DNA from: an uncultured Subdoligranulum sp.
GTDB lineage: Bacteria; Bacillota; Clostridia; Christensenellales; CAG-314
DNA length: 28,912 nucleotides
NCBI GenBank assembly: GCA_902496185.1
Contig: CABUZX010000015.1
Location: 1-28,912, forward strand
Direction: 5' to 3'
Shown: positions 6,679 through 13,939 of the stretch, piece after piece
Position numbering within the stretch: position 1 is the stretch's first letter
Layout of the letters: every line of letters starts with the position of its first letter
Translations under genes and position numbers: made by a program
Notes under the pieces: model-generated
The model's database searches: none
Seen by the model: the letters and a program-made list of their open reading frames with translations, nothing else
What the model was told of the DNA's origin: nothing

Positions 6679-8239
6679 ATTTTTTTCCTCTGTATTTTAA
6701 TTTTGTTTTTAATGCGGGCAACAATCCGTCAAACACTTTTAAGACAACCGTAGCAATGCAATAAATAATCCCAGCAAAGGCAATAACAACAACGGTGCCT
6801 ACTTTGGTATTTAAAAAATCGTGAGCAAGCCAATTTGCTAAAAACAACGGAACGGCTAAAAACACGCACGCAACGAGAGGCTTTGTAAACGTACCCCACA
6901 GGTCGATTTTTATTCCGAGGTTTTTGTTTAAATATAGCAAGTTCAACGCCACACTAACAAAATAACACAAAATCGTAGAAAAAGCAATTGCAAACACACC
7001 TACTTTTTGATTAGGTAATAAAATTAAATTAATTAACGTCTTGACGACTATCGAAATTGCCAAAATCCCCAACGAAACGTACTCTTTGCCCGCGCCCTGC
7101 AATACTGCCCCGAAAGTACCTGCGTAACACACCAACAGGGAGGCAACGGAAACTAACGACAGCAAACGTCCGCTCAAATAAATATCTTCTACGGGCAAAG
7201 CGCCGTACAAAAGTCTAATTATTTGAGGCGATATGAACAAAAACCCCACTACGCACGGCATTACTATGACGTTACCTAACTTAAAAGCAAGATTTACTTT
7301 TTTGCTTACGCTTTCTTTGTTTCCAACGGCAACGTTTCCGCTGACGTCTGGCAATATTGCAGAAGATATCCCCGCTGAAAGCATTATGGGCATGGCAAAC
7401 AAGGAATGAACCGGTCCACTCCATATTCCGTACAAACGCGTTGCGTCCGTCGGCAATAGTTTAAGCATAAGACTACTGTCTATTAGTTGTGACAAGGGAG
7501 CAAGAATACCGCTTAAAGTAATAGGTAAAGCAGTTTTAAAAAGTTGCAAATAAATTTGTTTATCCGTGTTTGCCGTCAATTGACAGCAGGAATAAACCGT
7601 CTTTTTTTGTTCGGAAAAATAATAAAAAATAAAAACCAAAAGTGAAATACCTTCGGACAAAGTTATTGCAAATATCGCGCCGTTTACAGCCTTCAATTCG
7701 TCAGGCAATGCGTTACTTGCAAAGACAAGCCCCAAGATAAGCTTTGCAAGTTGCTCGGCAATTTGACTCAAAGCCGTAGGACGCATTTTCATTTGCCCTT
7801 GAAAATACCCTTTAAGCGCGCCCGTCAAACTTACTAAAAAAACCGCGGGAGATAAAATTTTGTATGCGTCTGCAACAAGAGCGTTTCCTTGCAAAATTGC
7901 TATTTTCTCGGCAAAAATTAACAACACGAGAGACAAAATAGCGCCTAATCCGCCAAGACACCAAAGCGCGCAACGTAAAATCCTTTTGCAAGAAACACAA
8001 GAATTAAGCTGTCTTTCACGAGCAACGGCTTTGCTTACCGCAACGCTAAAACCGAAACTTACGGTAATGAGCAATCCGTACAACGGAAAAACAAGCTGAT
8101 AAAGCCCCATAGCAAAAGTACCAAGCAAGTTTGTCAAGGGTATACGGTAAACCGCGCCCAAAATTTTTGCTATTATTCCGCCAAACGTAAGTAATAATGC
8201 GCTTTTCAAAAAGGTATTGTCGTTTTTTGTTTTTTCCAT
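6653..8239 (-). CDS. SpoVB/YabM-like oligosaccharide or lipid-linked flippase (MOP superfamily)
   Basis: A 528-aa polytopic membrane protein. Hydrophobic segments recur along its whole length, consistent with the 14 helices of the MOP flippases (MurJ, SpoVB, Wzx). The N-terminal LLTFGGIIAKILGAVYRIPLTNLLG is characteristic of the SpoVB/YabM group; GLYQLVFPLYGLLITVSFGFSVAVSKAVARE follows. The likely job is to move undecaprenyl-linked glycans such as peptidoglycan precursors across the membrane; the true substrate is unknown. Its position before mazG reproduces yabM-yabN of Bacillus. No Shine-Dalgarno sequence precedes the ATG; instead TATATT lies exactly 6 nt upstream, raising the possibility of a leaderless message. 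Confidence 0.88.
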   Translation of the reverse strand: MEKTKNDNTFLKSALLLTFGGIIAKILGAVYRIPLTNLLGTFAMGLYQLVFPLYGLLITVSFGFSVAVSKAVARERQLNSCVSCKRILRCALWCLGGLGAILSLVLLIFAEKIAILQGNALVADAYKILSPAVFLVSLTGALKGYFQGQMKMRPTALSQIAEQLAKLILGLVFASNALPDELKAVNGAIFAITLSEGISLLVFIFYYFSEQKKTVYSCCQLTANTDKQIYLQLFKTALPITLSGILAPLSQLIDSSLMLKLLPTDATRLYGIWSGPVHSLFAMPIMLSAGISSAILPDVSGNVAVGNKESVSKKVNLAFKLGNVIVMPCVVGFLFISPQIIRLLYGALPVEDIYLSGRLLSLVSVASLLVCYAGTFGAVLQGAGKEYVSLGILAISIVVKTLINLILLPNQKVGVFAIAFSTILCYFVSVALNLLYLNKNLGIKIDLWGTFTKPLVACVFLAVPLFLANWLAHDFLNTKVGTVVVIAFAGIIYCIATVVLKVFDGLLPALKTKLKYRGKKYANSITSD

Positions 8240-8538
8240 GATTTTAATATATGCAATAATTCTTTAATTTAAGCAACGATTACCGACTGAAAATAACAAA
8301 ATATTACAACAACACAAAAGCGACGACAAAGGAACAACTTGAATATAATTCAAAAGCCTTCTGTCGTCGCTAACAAGACGCATAAAACAGTTTACTCAAA
8401 AAATAATATTTTTACGGAACAAAACTTAAAAAAGTTTTTTCCAAGAGCAACGTCGTTTTAAAAGAAATAATCTATTGCGTCTTGACACTATTATTCTGCG
8501 CCGTTTAAAAAATATTATACTCTTTTTTTAAAACTTAT
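8240..8538. other. 299-nt intergenic region with no gene
   Basis: No plausible coding frame with a ribosome site is seen on either strand. It contains the nested hairpin at 8319-8371 and a possible flippase promoter just before 8239. The remainder is AT-rich and shows nothing further that I can support. Confidence 0.7.
8319..8371 (-). terminator. Nested 53-nt hairpin, probable terminator of the metal cassette
   Basis: AGCGACGACA at one end pairs perfectly with TGTCGTCGCT at the other; the stem continues with AAGG/CCTT around a one-base bulge, and the loop holds a second palindrome TTGAAT-ATA-ATTCAA. On the minus strand the stem is followed by TTTTGTGTTGTTG, a loose T tract. It lies 168 nt after the last cassette gene and before the flippase, so it may end the cassette transcript. 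The nested loop is larger than usual for a plain terminator. Confidence 0.6.
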
Positions 8539-8961
8539 TTAAATAATTTCTTCTACTATCAAAAAATAATGCTGTATTTGTGATACGGTATATTGCCCAA
8601 ATATACCGTATAGCGTAAGATTTGTACCAATCGAGGGATACTCTTGATTATCCAACGTAAATTCCATGCCGATAGAACAGCACATAGTATCATCTCTCAA
8701 AACCAACCAATGACAACCGTTTTGATAATCATATTTGCCTGATACTTTAAGTCTTTTGCCTATGTTATTTTCAGCATCGTTTAAAATATTGACCATTGTA
8801 GAATATGCCATCGTATCGTTCATAATAGATAAATCTATATCTATGATTTTGCCCTTGCCTTTTTCGGGATCATCAGGATTGTTTACACAACCGACTAACG
8901 CCGTCAATAAGGAACAGCAACAAATTAAAATTAACAATTTTAATAATCCTTTATTTTTCAT
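8539..8961 (-). CDS. Small lipoprotein with CC-x-x-G-M-E-F motif, in a metal-uptake operon
   Basis: A 140-aa predicted lipoprotein: basic MKNKGLLK, hydrophobic stretch, and lipobox ALVGC with the lipid-bearing C25. The frame is open further upstream, but this ATG is preferred because it overlaps the permease stop as ATGA and has AGGAGG before it. The mature part, about 60-140, looks like one small beta-rich domain: NNIGKRLKVSGKYD, then DTMCCSIGMEF with adjacent cysteines C94-C95, then GTNLTLYGIFGQY. I recall similar CC...G.EF lipoproteins beside zinc transporters in Clostridia but know no function; metal binding and an OB-like fold are inferences. Last gene of the cassette. Confidence 0.8.
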   Translation of the reverse strand: MKNKGLLKLLILICCCSLLTALVGCVNNPDDPEKGKGKIIDIDLSIMNDTMAYSTMVNILNDAENNIGKRLKVSGKYDYQNGCHWLVLRDDTMCCSIGMEFTLDNQEYPSIGTNLTLYGIFGQYTVSQIQHYFLIVEEII

Positions 8962-9809
8962 GCTTTTTTGCCTCCTTTTAGCGCGCCAACGGCACAAAAT
9001 ATACCAAAACAAAGCAAATCCATAATTACTATCGTTGCCCCTACGGGTGTTCCGTACAAGATTGAAATCAAAAGTCCTATCAACGTACACACAACGGAAA
9101 TACATGCGCTACAAATAAGTACGGATTTAAAGTTTTTGAATATCCTCATTGCTGACAACGCAGGAAAAATCACCAACGCCGATATCAATAATGAACCTAC
9201 CAAATTCATTGCTACAACTATAACAACAGCAGTGATTATAGCCATAACTATATTATAAATTTTTATATTTGAGCCTGTTGCAAGTACAAAAGTTTCATCG
9301 AAAGTAACTGCAAATATTTTGTTGTAGTAAAGCGCAAACGCAACTATAACCAAAACCGACAAAGCAATACTTATTATGACGTCACTTTTTGCAAGAGTTA
9401 ATATTGAAGTAGAACCAAACAAAGACGTGCAAACGTCTCCTGACACGTTTGAAGAGCTCGGCAATACGTTCATCAAAAAATATCCCACAGCAAGCGAACT
9501 TACCGAAATCATTGCCACCGACGCGTCGCCTTTAATTTTTGCGTTTTGACTACTACACAGCAAGATAATCGCACACAATACCGTAACGGGCAATACTACA
9601 ATCATATCGTTCGTTAGCCCAATTACTCCAGCTACAGCCATTGCGCCAAAGGCAACGTGAGATAGTCCGTCGCCAATAAAAGAAAATCTCTTTAATACCA
9701 ACAAAACACCAAGTAGCGCAGAACACAACGCTATTAACACGCCTACAACAAAAGCATATCTAACAAAAGGATACTCAAAATATATTGCAATTTTTTCAAA
9801 CAACGTCAT
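8958..9809 (-). CDS. znuB: Metal ABC transporter permease (ZnuB-like, ABC-3 family)
   Basis: A 283-aa membrane protein with about eight hydrophobic segments. It carries the ABC-3 family hallmark after the first helices, LVLKRFSFIGDGLSHVAFGAMA, which contacts the ATPase, plus GSLLISALVIFPALSAM and an ending typical of ZnuB/MntB/AdcB. Two copies would form the membrane channel of a zinc or manganese importer. It starts 1 nt after the ATPase stop, with GGAGG inside the end of that gene, and its own stop overlaps the next start. Zinc is more likely than manganese given the His-rich binding protein, but this is inference. Confidence 0.9.
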   Translation of the reverse strand: MTLFEKIAIYFEYPFVRYAFVVGVLIALCSALLGVLLVLKRFSFIGDGLSHVAFGAMAVAGVIGLTNDMIVVLPVTVLCAIILLCSSQNAKIKGDASVAMISVSSLAVGYFLMNVLPSSSNVSGDVCTSLFGSTSILTLAKSDVIISIALSVLVIVAFALYYNKIFAVTFDETFVLATGSNIKIYNIVMAIITAVVIVVAMNLVGSLLISALVIFPALSAMRIFKNFKSVLICSACISVVCTLIGLLISILYGTPVGATIVIMDLLCFGIFCAVGALKGGKKA

Positions 9810-9810
9810 A

Positions 9811-10518
9811 CTATTTGTCCTCCATTCCGCAAAAAACTTTGCCTATGTCGCTAAGCAAATATTCTTGTTTTGTTCCAAAAAACAACGGATTTTGACTCAA
9901 ATGTAAAATATGCGTTGCATATTTCGTTGCCATTGCTATATCGTGAGAAATCATAACCACAGTAATACCGTCGGTTTTGTTTACGTTGCTGATTATTTCA
10001 TAAGTTTCTGCAGTTATTTTAGGATCAAGCCCTGTGACAGGCTCGTCAAGAAACAACATTTTTTTTGTAGCGCACAATGCCCTTGCTATAAGTACCCTTT
10101 GTTGCTGACCACCCGAAAGCTCTCGATAGCAACTCTTTGCAAGATGCTCTATACCAAGCTTTTGCATATTGTTTGATACCAATTTTCTTTCTGCCTTGTT
10201 TAAAAACGGTCTCCAGCCCATACTATTTTGACATCCAGAAGAAACAACCTCTTCGACAGACGCAGGAAAATCTTTTTGTATCGCGTTTTGTTGTGAAAGA
10301 TATCCTATTTCATTACGTTTTAAATCGTCGCCCAAAACAATACTTCCACCTAAAGGCGATTTTATTTTAAGCAAAGTTTTCATCAAGGTAGTTTTTCCTG
10401 AACCGTTTTCGCCTACAATGCAAAGGTAATCGCCCTTATTTACGCAAAAATTAATGTTTTCTGCTACTACCTTTCCGTCGTAGCCTATTTTTAAATCCTT
10501 AACTTCCAAAAATGACAT
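9811..10518 (-). CDS. znuC: Metal ABC transporter ATP-binding protein (ZnuC-like)
   Basis: A 235-aa cytoplasmic ATPase that powers the importer. All ABC motifs are intact: Walker A GENGSGKTT (36-44), Q-loop LSQQ (75-78), signature LSGGQQQRV (134-142), Walker B MLFLDEPVTGLD (154-165) and the switch H192 in ISHD. Length and the short C terminus fit the ZnuC/AdcC class. An AGGAG ribosome site precedes the ATG, 15 nt after the binding-protein gene. Confidence 0.93.
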   Translation of the reverse strand: MSFLEVKDLKIGYDGKVVAENINFCVNKGDYLCIVGENGSGKTTLMKTLLKIKSPLGGSIVLGDDLKRNEIGYLSQQNAIQKDFPASVEEVVSSGCQNSMGWRPFLNKAERKLVSNNMQKLGIEHLAKSCYRELSGGQQQRVLIARALCATKKMLFLDEPVTGLDPKITAETYEIISNVNKTDGITVVMISHDIAMATKYATHILHLSQNPLFFGTKQEYLLSDIGKVFCGMEDK

Positions 10519-10533
10519 ACTTTACTCCTTTAT

Positions 10534-11499
10534 TCAATTATTTAACGCCCGTTGTAAAATATCAAGATTTTCCGTCATAATTTTTAAATAGCTAATATCT
10601 CCATATATATCATTTGCCAATATACGTTGAAAAGAGTTTAGTACTAAAACGGATTGATTTTTTAAAACCGTATTATTTATTACCGATTGCGCTATTGCGT
10701 TATCGGCAACATCCGTTACTAAAACGTATTTTAAATTGAGCAAATCAACTTGTTTTGCAAGATTAATTATAACTTCAAGAGTTGCTTCGGACTCAGCGGA
10801 ACATCCATCAAATGCAGAATAATAATTTATTCCATAATCTTTAAACAAGTAGGCAAATGGAAATCTATCCGCAAAAACTATGGTATCAACCCGCGCGTTT
10901 GAAACTGCTTGTTGGTATTGGTTGTCAAGGGTTGCAAGCTTTGCTCTATATTCCGTAGCGTTTTGTTCAAAAACCAAAGCATGTTCTGAATATTTCAAAA
11001 TAAGATTTTGGGCAATATTTTCAACAAATAAATCAGCATTTTTAAGAGACAACCAAACGTGTTCGTCAAAATGTAAATGTTCTTCGTCGTGAGAGTGCTC
11101 TTCATCGTGAGAGTGTTGCGTCTCAATAAGACTATCGGATAATACGTCCATCAAATTGACAACGAGCATACGGTCATTAGTTGACTCCGAATTTAAAATA
11201 TCCTCTACCCACTCGTCTGATTCTCCACCAACGTATACAAATATGTCACAGGTTTTAATTTTGATTATGTCGTCCGCCGTTGGTTGATAATTGTGCAAAT
11301 CCACTCCGCTATCAGCCAAAACTTCAAAAGTGTATCCACTTGTTTCACCAACAATATTTTTTATCCAATCATATTGAGGAAACATAGTGCATACAACGGC
11401 AATATCGTCGTCGTAATTATTAAAAAAACATCCGCTAAAACAAATTAAACAATATAAAAATATAAAATATATCAAAATAATAAAAACTTTTCTCTTCAT
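10534..11499 (-). CDS. znuA: Zinc-type ABC transporter substrate-binding lipoprotein (ZnuA-like)
   Basis: A 321-aa lipoprotein of the cluster A-I metal-binding family, catching metal outside the membrane for ZnuB. Signal: MKRKVF, hydrophobic stretch, lipobox FSGC (C24). Ligands seen: H69 in DLHNYQPT and H147 in DEHVWLSL, with a His/Asp/Glu loop at 129-147 (HSHDEEHSHDEEHLH) typical of zinc-type proteins. The usual third histidine (HDAF-type motif) is missing; the segment reads FADRFPFAYLFKDYGI followed by GCSAESEA, a form I associate with clostridial members. The frame extends to 11547, but ATG 11499 is chosen for its GGAGG site 5 nt upstream and for giving a proper signal peptide. Confidence 0.9.
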   Translation of the reverse strand: MKRKVFIILIYFIFLYCLICFSGCFFNNYDDDIAVVCTMFPQYDWIKNIVGETSGYTFEVLADSGVDLHNYQPTADDIIKIKTCDIFVYVGGESDEWVEDILNSESTNDRMLVVNLMDVLSDSLIETQHSHDEEHSHDEEHLHFDEHVWLSLKNADLFVENIAQNLILKYSEHALVFEQNATEYRAKLATLDNQYQQAVSNARVDTIVFADRFPFAYLFKDYGINYYSAFDGCSAESEATLEVIINLAKQVDLLNLKYVLVTDVADNAIAQSVINNTVLKNQSVLVLNSFQRILANDIYGDISYLKIMTENLDILQRALNN

Positions 11500-11526
11500 T
11501 TTTTCCTCCATATCAAAAAACAGCAA

Positions 11527-11549
11527 AAATGCACGTATCACCCGCATTT
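11527..11549. promoter_or_regulatory. Hyphenated palindrome upstream of znuA, candidate operator or attenuator
   Basis: Half-sites AAATGC and GCATTT are perfect inverted copies 11 nt apart, with a second inner pair GT/AC in register. It lies 28 nt before the znuA start, inside the cassette. On the minus strand it is followed by T-rich sequence, so it could be a weak attenuating hairpin instead of a repressor site. It does not match the classic Bacillus Zur box. Confidence 0.4.
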
Positions 11550-11590
11550 ATGCTTTTGTATATCCATTTTTTAAATAATGAAAGAAAAAT

Positions 11591-11869
11591 TTAATTAGAA
11601 AGTTTTGTTTTTAAACAAACTAAGGAAAATAAATAATTAAAAATAAATTTTTTTAAATAATTGATAAAATTAAAAACAAATAAAAATCCAAAAAATACGC
11701 AACTCAAAGCCGTCAGTAAGCACAAATTGCTTTTTTGCATTACTGAGCAAACCGTACAATCATCATGATGACAATATTGTTGATGCGTCCAGCCTAAAAA
11801 TACAGAAAGCAAAATCAATGTCATCAAAACAAAAAACTTTATTTTGTTGATTTTTGCGTACCTAAACAT
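11591..11869 (-). CDS. Small two-helix membrane protein with His/Cys-rich loop, first gene of the metal cassette
   Basis: A 92-aa protein with two hydrophobic segments (about 12-27 and 50-70) joined by a short loop WTHQQYCHHDDCTVC that holds H29, C33, H34, H35, D36, D37, C38 and C41, a dense set of metal ligands. The tail 71-92 is basic. I recall similar small proteins with an HDDCPIC-like loop near zinc importers of Clostridia, with no known role; metal handling or sensing is inference. Start choice: the frame runs to 11920, but a consensus promoter covers 11876-11904, so ATG 11869 is the first usable start; it has no ribosome site and would lie at the very 5' end of the message. Confidence 0.7.
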   Translation of the reverse strand: MFRYAKINKIKFFVLMTLILLSVFLGWTHQQYCHHDDCTVCSVMQKSNLCLLTALSCVFFGFLFVFNFINYLKKFIFNYLFSLVCLKTKLSN

Positions 11870-11875
11870 ATTTTT

Positions 11876-11904
11876 ATTATACCATCTATAAGTCTTTGTG
11901 TCAA
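11876..11904 (-). promoter_or_regulatory. Consensus SigA promoter of the metal cassette
   Basis: Perfect TTGACA, a 17-nt spacer, and perfect TATAAT on the minus strand. It lies between the prsA terminator and the small membrane protein, and the -10 box ends exactly 6 nt before the ATG at 11869, so the transcript should begin at or next to that start codon. Confidence 0.88.
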
Positions 11905-11917
11905 CTCTATTTTTAAG

Positions 11918-11952
11918 CAAAAAAAATCGTTGAATTTCAACGATTTTTTTGC
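11918..11952 (-). terminator. Rho-independent terminator of prsA
   Basis: A perfect inverted repeat (11920-11934 against 11936-11950) with core ATCGTTGAA/TTCAACGAT, flanked by A and T runs so it can work in both directions. Located 13 nt after the foldase stop and before the metal-cassette promoter, it separates the two units. Confidence 0.88.
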
Positions 11953-11964
11953 TTGTTTTTTATA

Positions 11965-13827
11965 TTAATGATCGTGATCGTGGTTATGTTCTTCTTCCGA
12001 AGATTCGTCATGCTCCCAATTGAGTTCAAAGCCGTACTCTTTGAGCAATTTGTTCATAACTTTGTCATTGAGGGTAATCTTTGTTTCCTTATATTCTTCC
12101 GTCAATTCTTCAAACAAACGATCGTAAAGAGTATCTTTTACTGCGTCGTAATAAGTCTTAAAGAAACGGTAAGTAGCCGTACCCGGCGTATACAACTCGG
12201 TTTCGTCGTCAAAATTAAAGCTGTCAGCCGTTACGTATCCGCTAAAATATACAATGTGTACGCCGTAATCTGTAACTGCAATTTCATAACTACCCAGTCC
12301 GTTTGCAATAGCCTTTCTGCCCGCGAGAGAAAACTCTGCAACCCATGCGTCAGCCTTTTCGGCAACGTCAGGTTCTTTTACTCTCAACACGTAGTCGTAA
12401 GCAGTACCTTGCATACCGGGGTCTTCGTTGTATTGATCGATAAGTTTGTCAAAATCAACGTTACGTTGAGTAATATTTGCAGGAGTTGCCATATTTTCCA
12501 AGGCAGTTTTAAGGACGGTATCGTTTAATACAACTTCGCCGTTTTCCAGCTTAAAGATATTTTCTACCTTTGAATATTCTCCGTCAACCATTTCGGAATT
12601 GTAATCCGTAGCGTCAAGTTGCAAAGCAATATTGATTCTTGCCATTTTATATTGAGCGCTATCTTTGCCAAAACGTTCGTACTTTGCCAATTCTGCCGTT
12701 TGTTCTTCAGAGAATTGAACCAAAAGGTTTTTGACAAATGCATATTCGCCTTCATGCTGTTGCGGAACAAAATACAAGAAAGAATCATCAGACAAATTAG
12801 TTATGTCTTCAGCAAATGCGCTCGGATAAAGAGCATAGTATTCTTGCTTGTTTGCAACGAGTTCGTCCAATTTGCTCTTAAGTCTTGTAAGAATTTCCGC
12901 TTCGATATCAACGTATGCCTTTTCGGCGTATTCTTGCGCAAGACGTGAAAGAATTGCCGACTCCAACTGATTGTCAATAAATTGCTCCATTGTCCAACCA
13001 TAGTAAGATTCGTCAACAACGCGTACCATACTGTTTAATGCGGATTTTTGAGCATTGATATATTCCGTAGTAGAAATGGTCTTGTAACCCTCGTCGCCTT
13101 CTTCAACGCCTTCTTCCTGTTCTATACGGTCGTTGAGTTTTTGTACGGCTTTAGTTAAACCTTCGGTAGATTCGTCAAAAACGTAAGTATTGATAATAGA
13201 ATTAAAGTCATCAAGCTGACAAGCCTTAAACATATCAAGATATTCGTCCAAAGTTTCCAAGTCGTCTTTAAAGTCCGTTGCAGCCAAAGCGCCTGCCCCT
13301 ACAACAAAATCCACGCCCGGTTCAAGTACGTTTAACGGTCTATCTTCTTCTTCCGTTGCTTGAGCAAACTTATAAGTATTAGAAAGCTCCGTTTCTACGA
13401 GACCGTCGAGAGTTTCGTAAAGAGAAGCGCGTACGTTTTTAAGTAAAAGCTCCATATCTGAGCTCTTTGTGAGATATTGCGCGTTTTCATACTTGCTTGC
13501 TACGTCTCCGTACGGATTTTGAGCGACACCCTTCCAGCTTGAGTCGGATTTAATTTCGTTAAGTACGATAAAGTTAAGCAACAGTTGATTGCCAAGCGAA
13601 TCCCAAACCGTTTGCATATCGTAGCCGTAATCAAGATATTGCGCCATTGTGTTTGCGTAAAAATCCGCAAAATCTCCTACGGTAACGCTTACGTCGCCTA
13701 CTTCAAAAGCAGTTTCGCTACGGTAACGTTCCTCGTTTACTTGAAACAGCGAACAAGACGCCAAAACAAATGACATCATTATAATCGCCATAACCAAACA
13801 TGTGATTTTAAAAATTTTCTTCGTCAT
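11965..13827 (-). CDS. PrsA/SurA-like peptidylprolyl isomerase lipoprotein with His-rich tail
   Basis: A 620-aa lipoprotein: signal peptide and lipobox VLASC (C25). A long helical N-terminal region (about 35-340) resembles the chaperone domain of PrsA/SurA foldases. A degenerate parvulin-type domain seems split: YAFVKNLLVQFSEEQ (about 362-376) matches the first strand, and IDQYNEDPGMQGTAYDY then GSYEIAVTDYGVHIVYFSGYV (about 465-532) match the rest, with about 85 residues between. The position after mfd is one where clostridia often keep a prsA gene. The last 11 residues, EEEHNHDHDH, are a metal-ligand tail. About twice the length of Bacillus PrsA. Isomerase activity is uncertain; foldase assignment is likely. 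Confidence 0.75.
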   Translation of the reverse strand: MTKKIFKITCLVMAIIMMSFVLASCSLFQVNEERYRSETAFEVGDVSVTVGDFADFYANTMAQYLDYGYDMQTVWDSLGNQLLLNFIVLNEIKSDSSWKGVAQNPYGDVASKYENAQYLTKSSDMELLLKNVRASLYETLDGLVETELSNTYKFAQATEEEDRPLNVLEPGVDFVVGAGALAATDFKDDLETLDEYLDMFKACQLDDFNSIINTYVFDESTEGLTKAVQKLNDRIEQEEGVEEGDEGYKTISTTEYINAQKSALNSMVRVVDESYYGWTMEQFIDNQLESAILSRLAQEYAEKAYVDIEAEILTRLKSKLDELVANKQEYYALYPSAFAEDITNLSDDSFLYFVPQQHEGEYAFVKNLLVQFSEEQTAELAKYERFGKDSAQYKMARINIALQLDATDYNSEMVDGEYSKVENIFKLENGEVVLNDTVLKTALENMATPANITQRNVDFDKLIDQYNEDPGMQGTAYDYVLRVKEPDVAEKADAWVAEFSLAGRKAIANGLGSYEIAVTDYGVHIVYFSGYVTADSFNFDDETELYTPGTATYRFFKTYYDAVKDTLYDRLFEELTEEYKETKITLNDKVMNKLLKEYGFELNWEHDESSEEEHNHDHDH

Positions 13828-13895
13828 AATTTTCTCCCAAGAAGTTAAACGTAAAAACGGGCATACTCCCCATATACGTTTACATATGCTAAAAG

Positions 13896-13924
13896 ATTAT
13901 ACACCACTTTACGTAATTTTGCAA
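13896..13924 (-). promoter_or_regulatory. SigA-type promoter of the PrsA-like gene
   Basis: TTGCAA, 17-nt spacer, TATAAT on the minus strand, followed by a leader of about 60 nt and a GGGAG ribosome site. It begins 16 nt before the mfd stop codon on the map, so the foldase has its own promoter in addition to any read-through from pth-mfd. Confidence 0.82.
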
Positions 13925-13939
13925 GTATAAGCAAGCATT

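Noticed and set aside
8461..8520. Plus-strand TTGACA near 8481 as a promoter
   Set aside because: The nearest TATTAT is about 25 nt away and no plus-strand gene follows.
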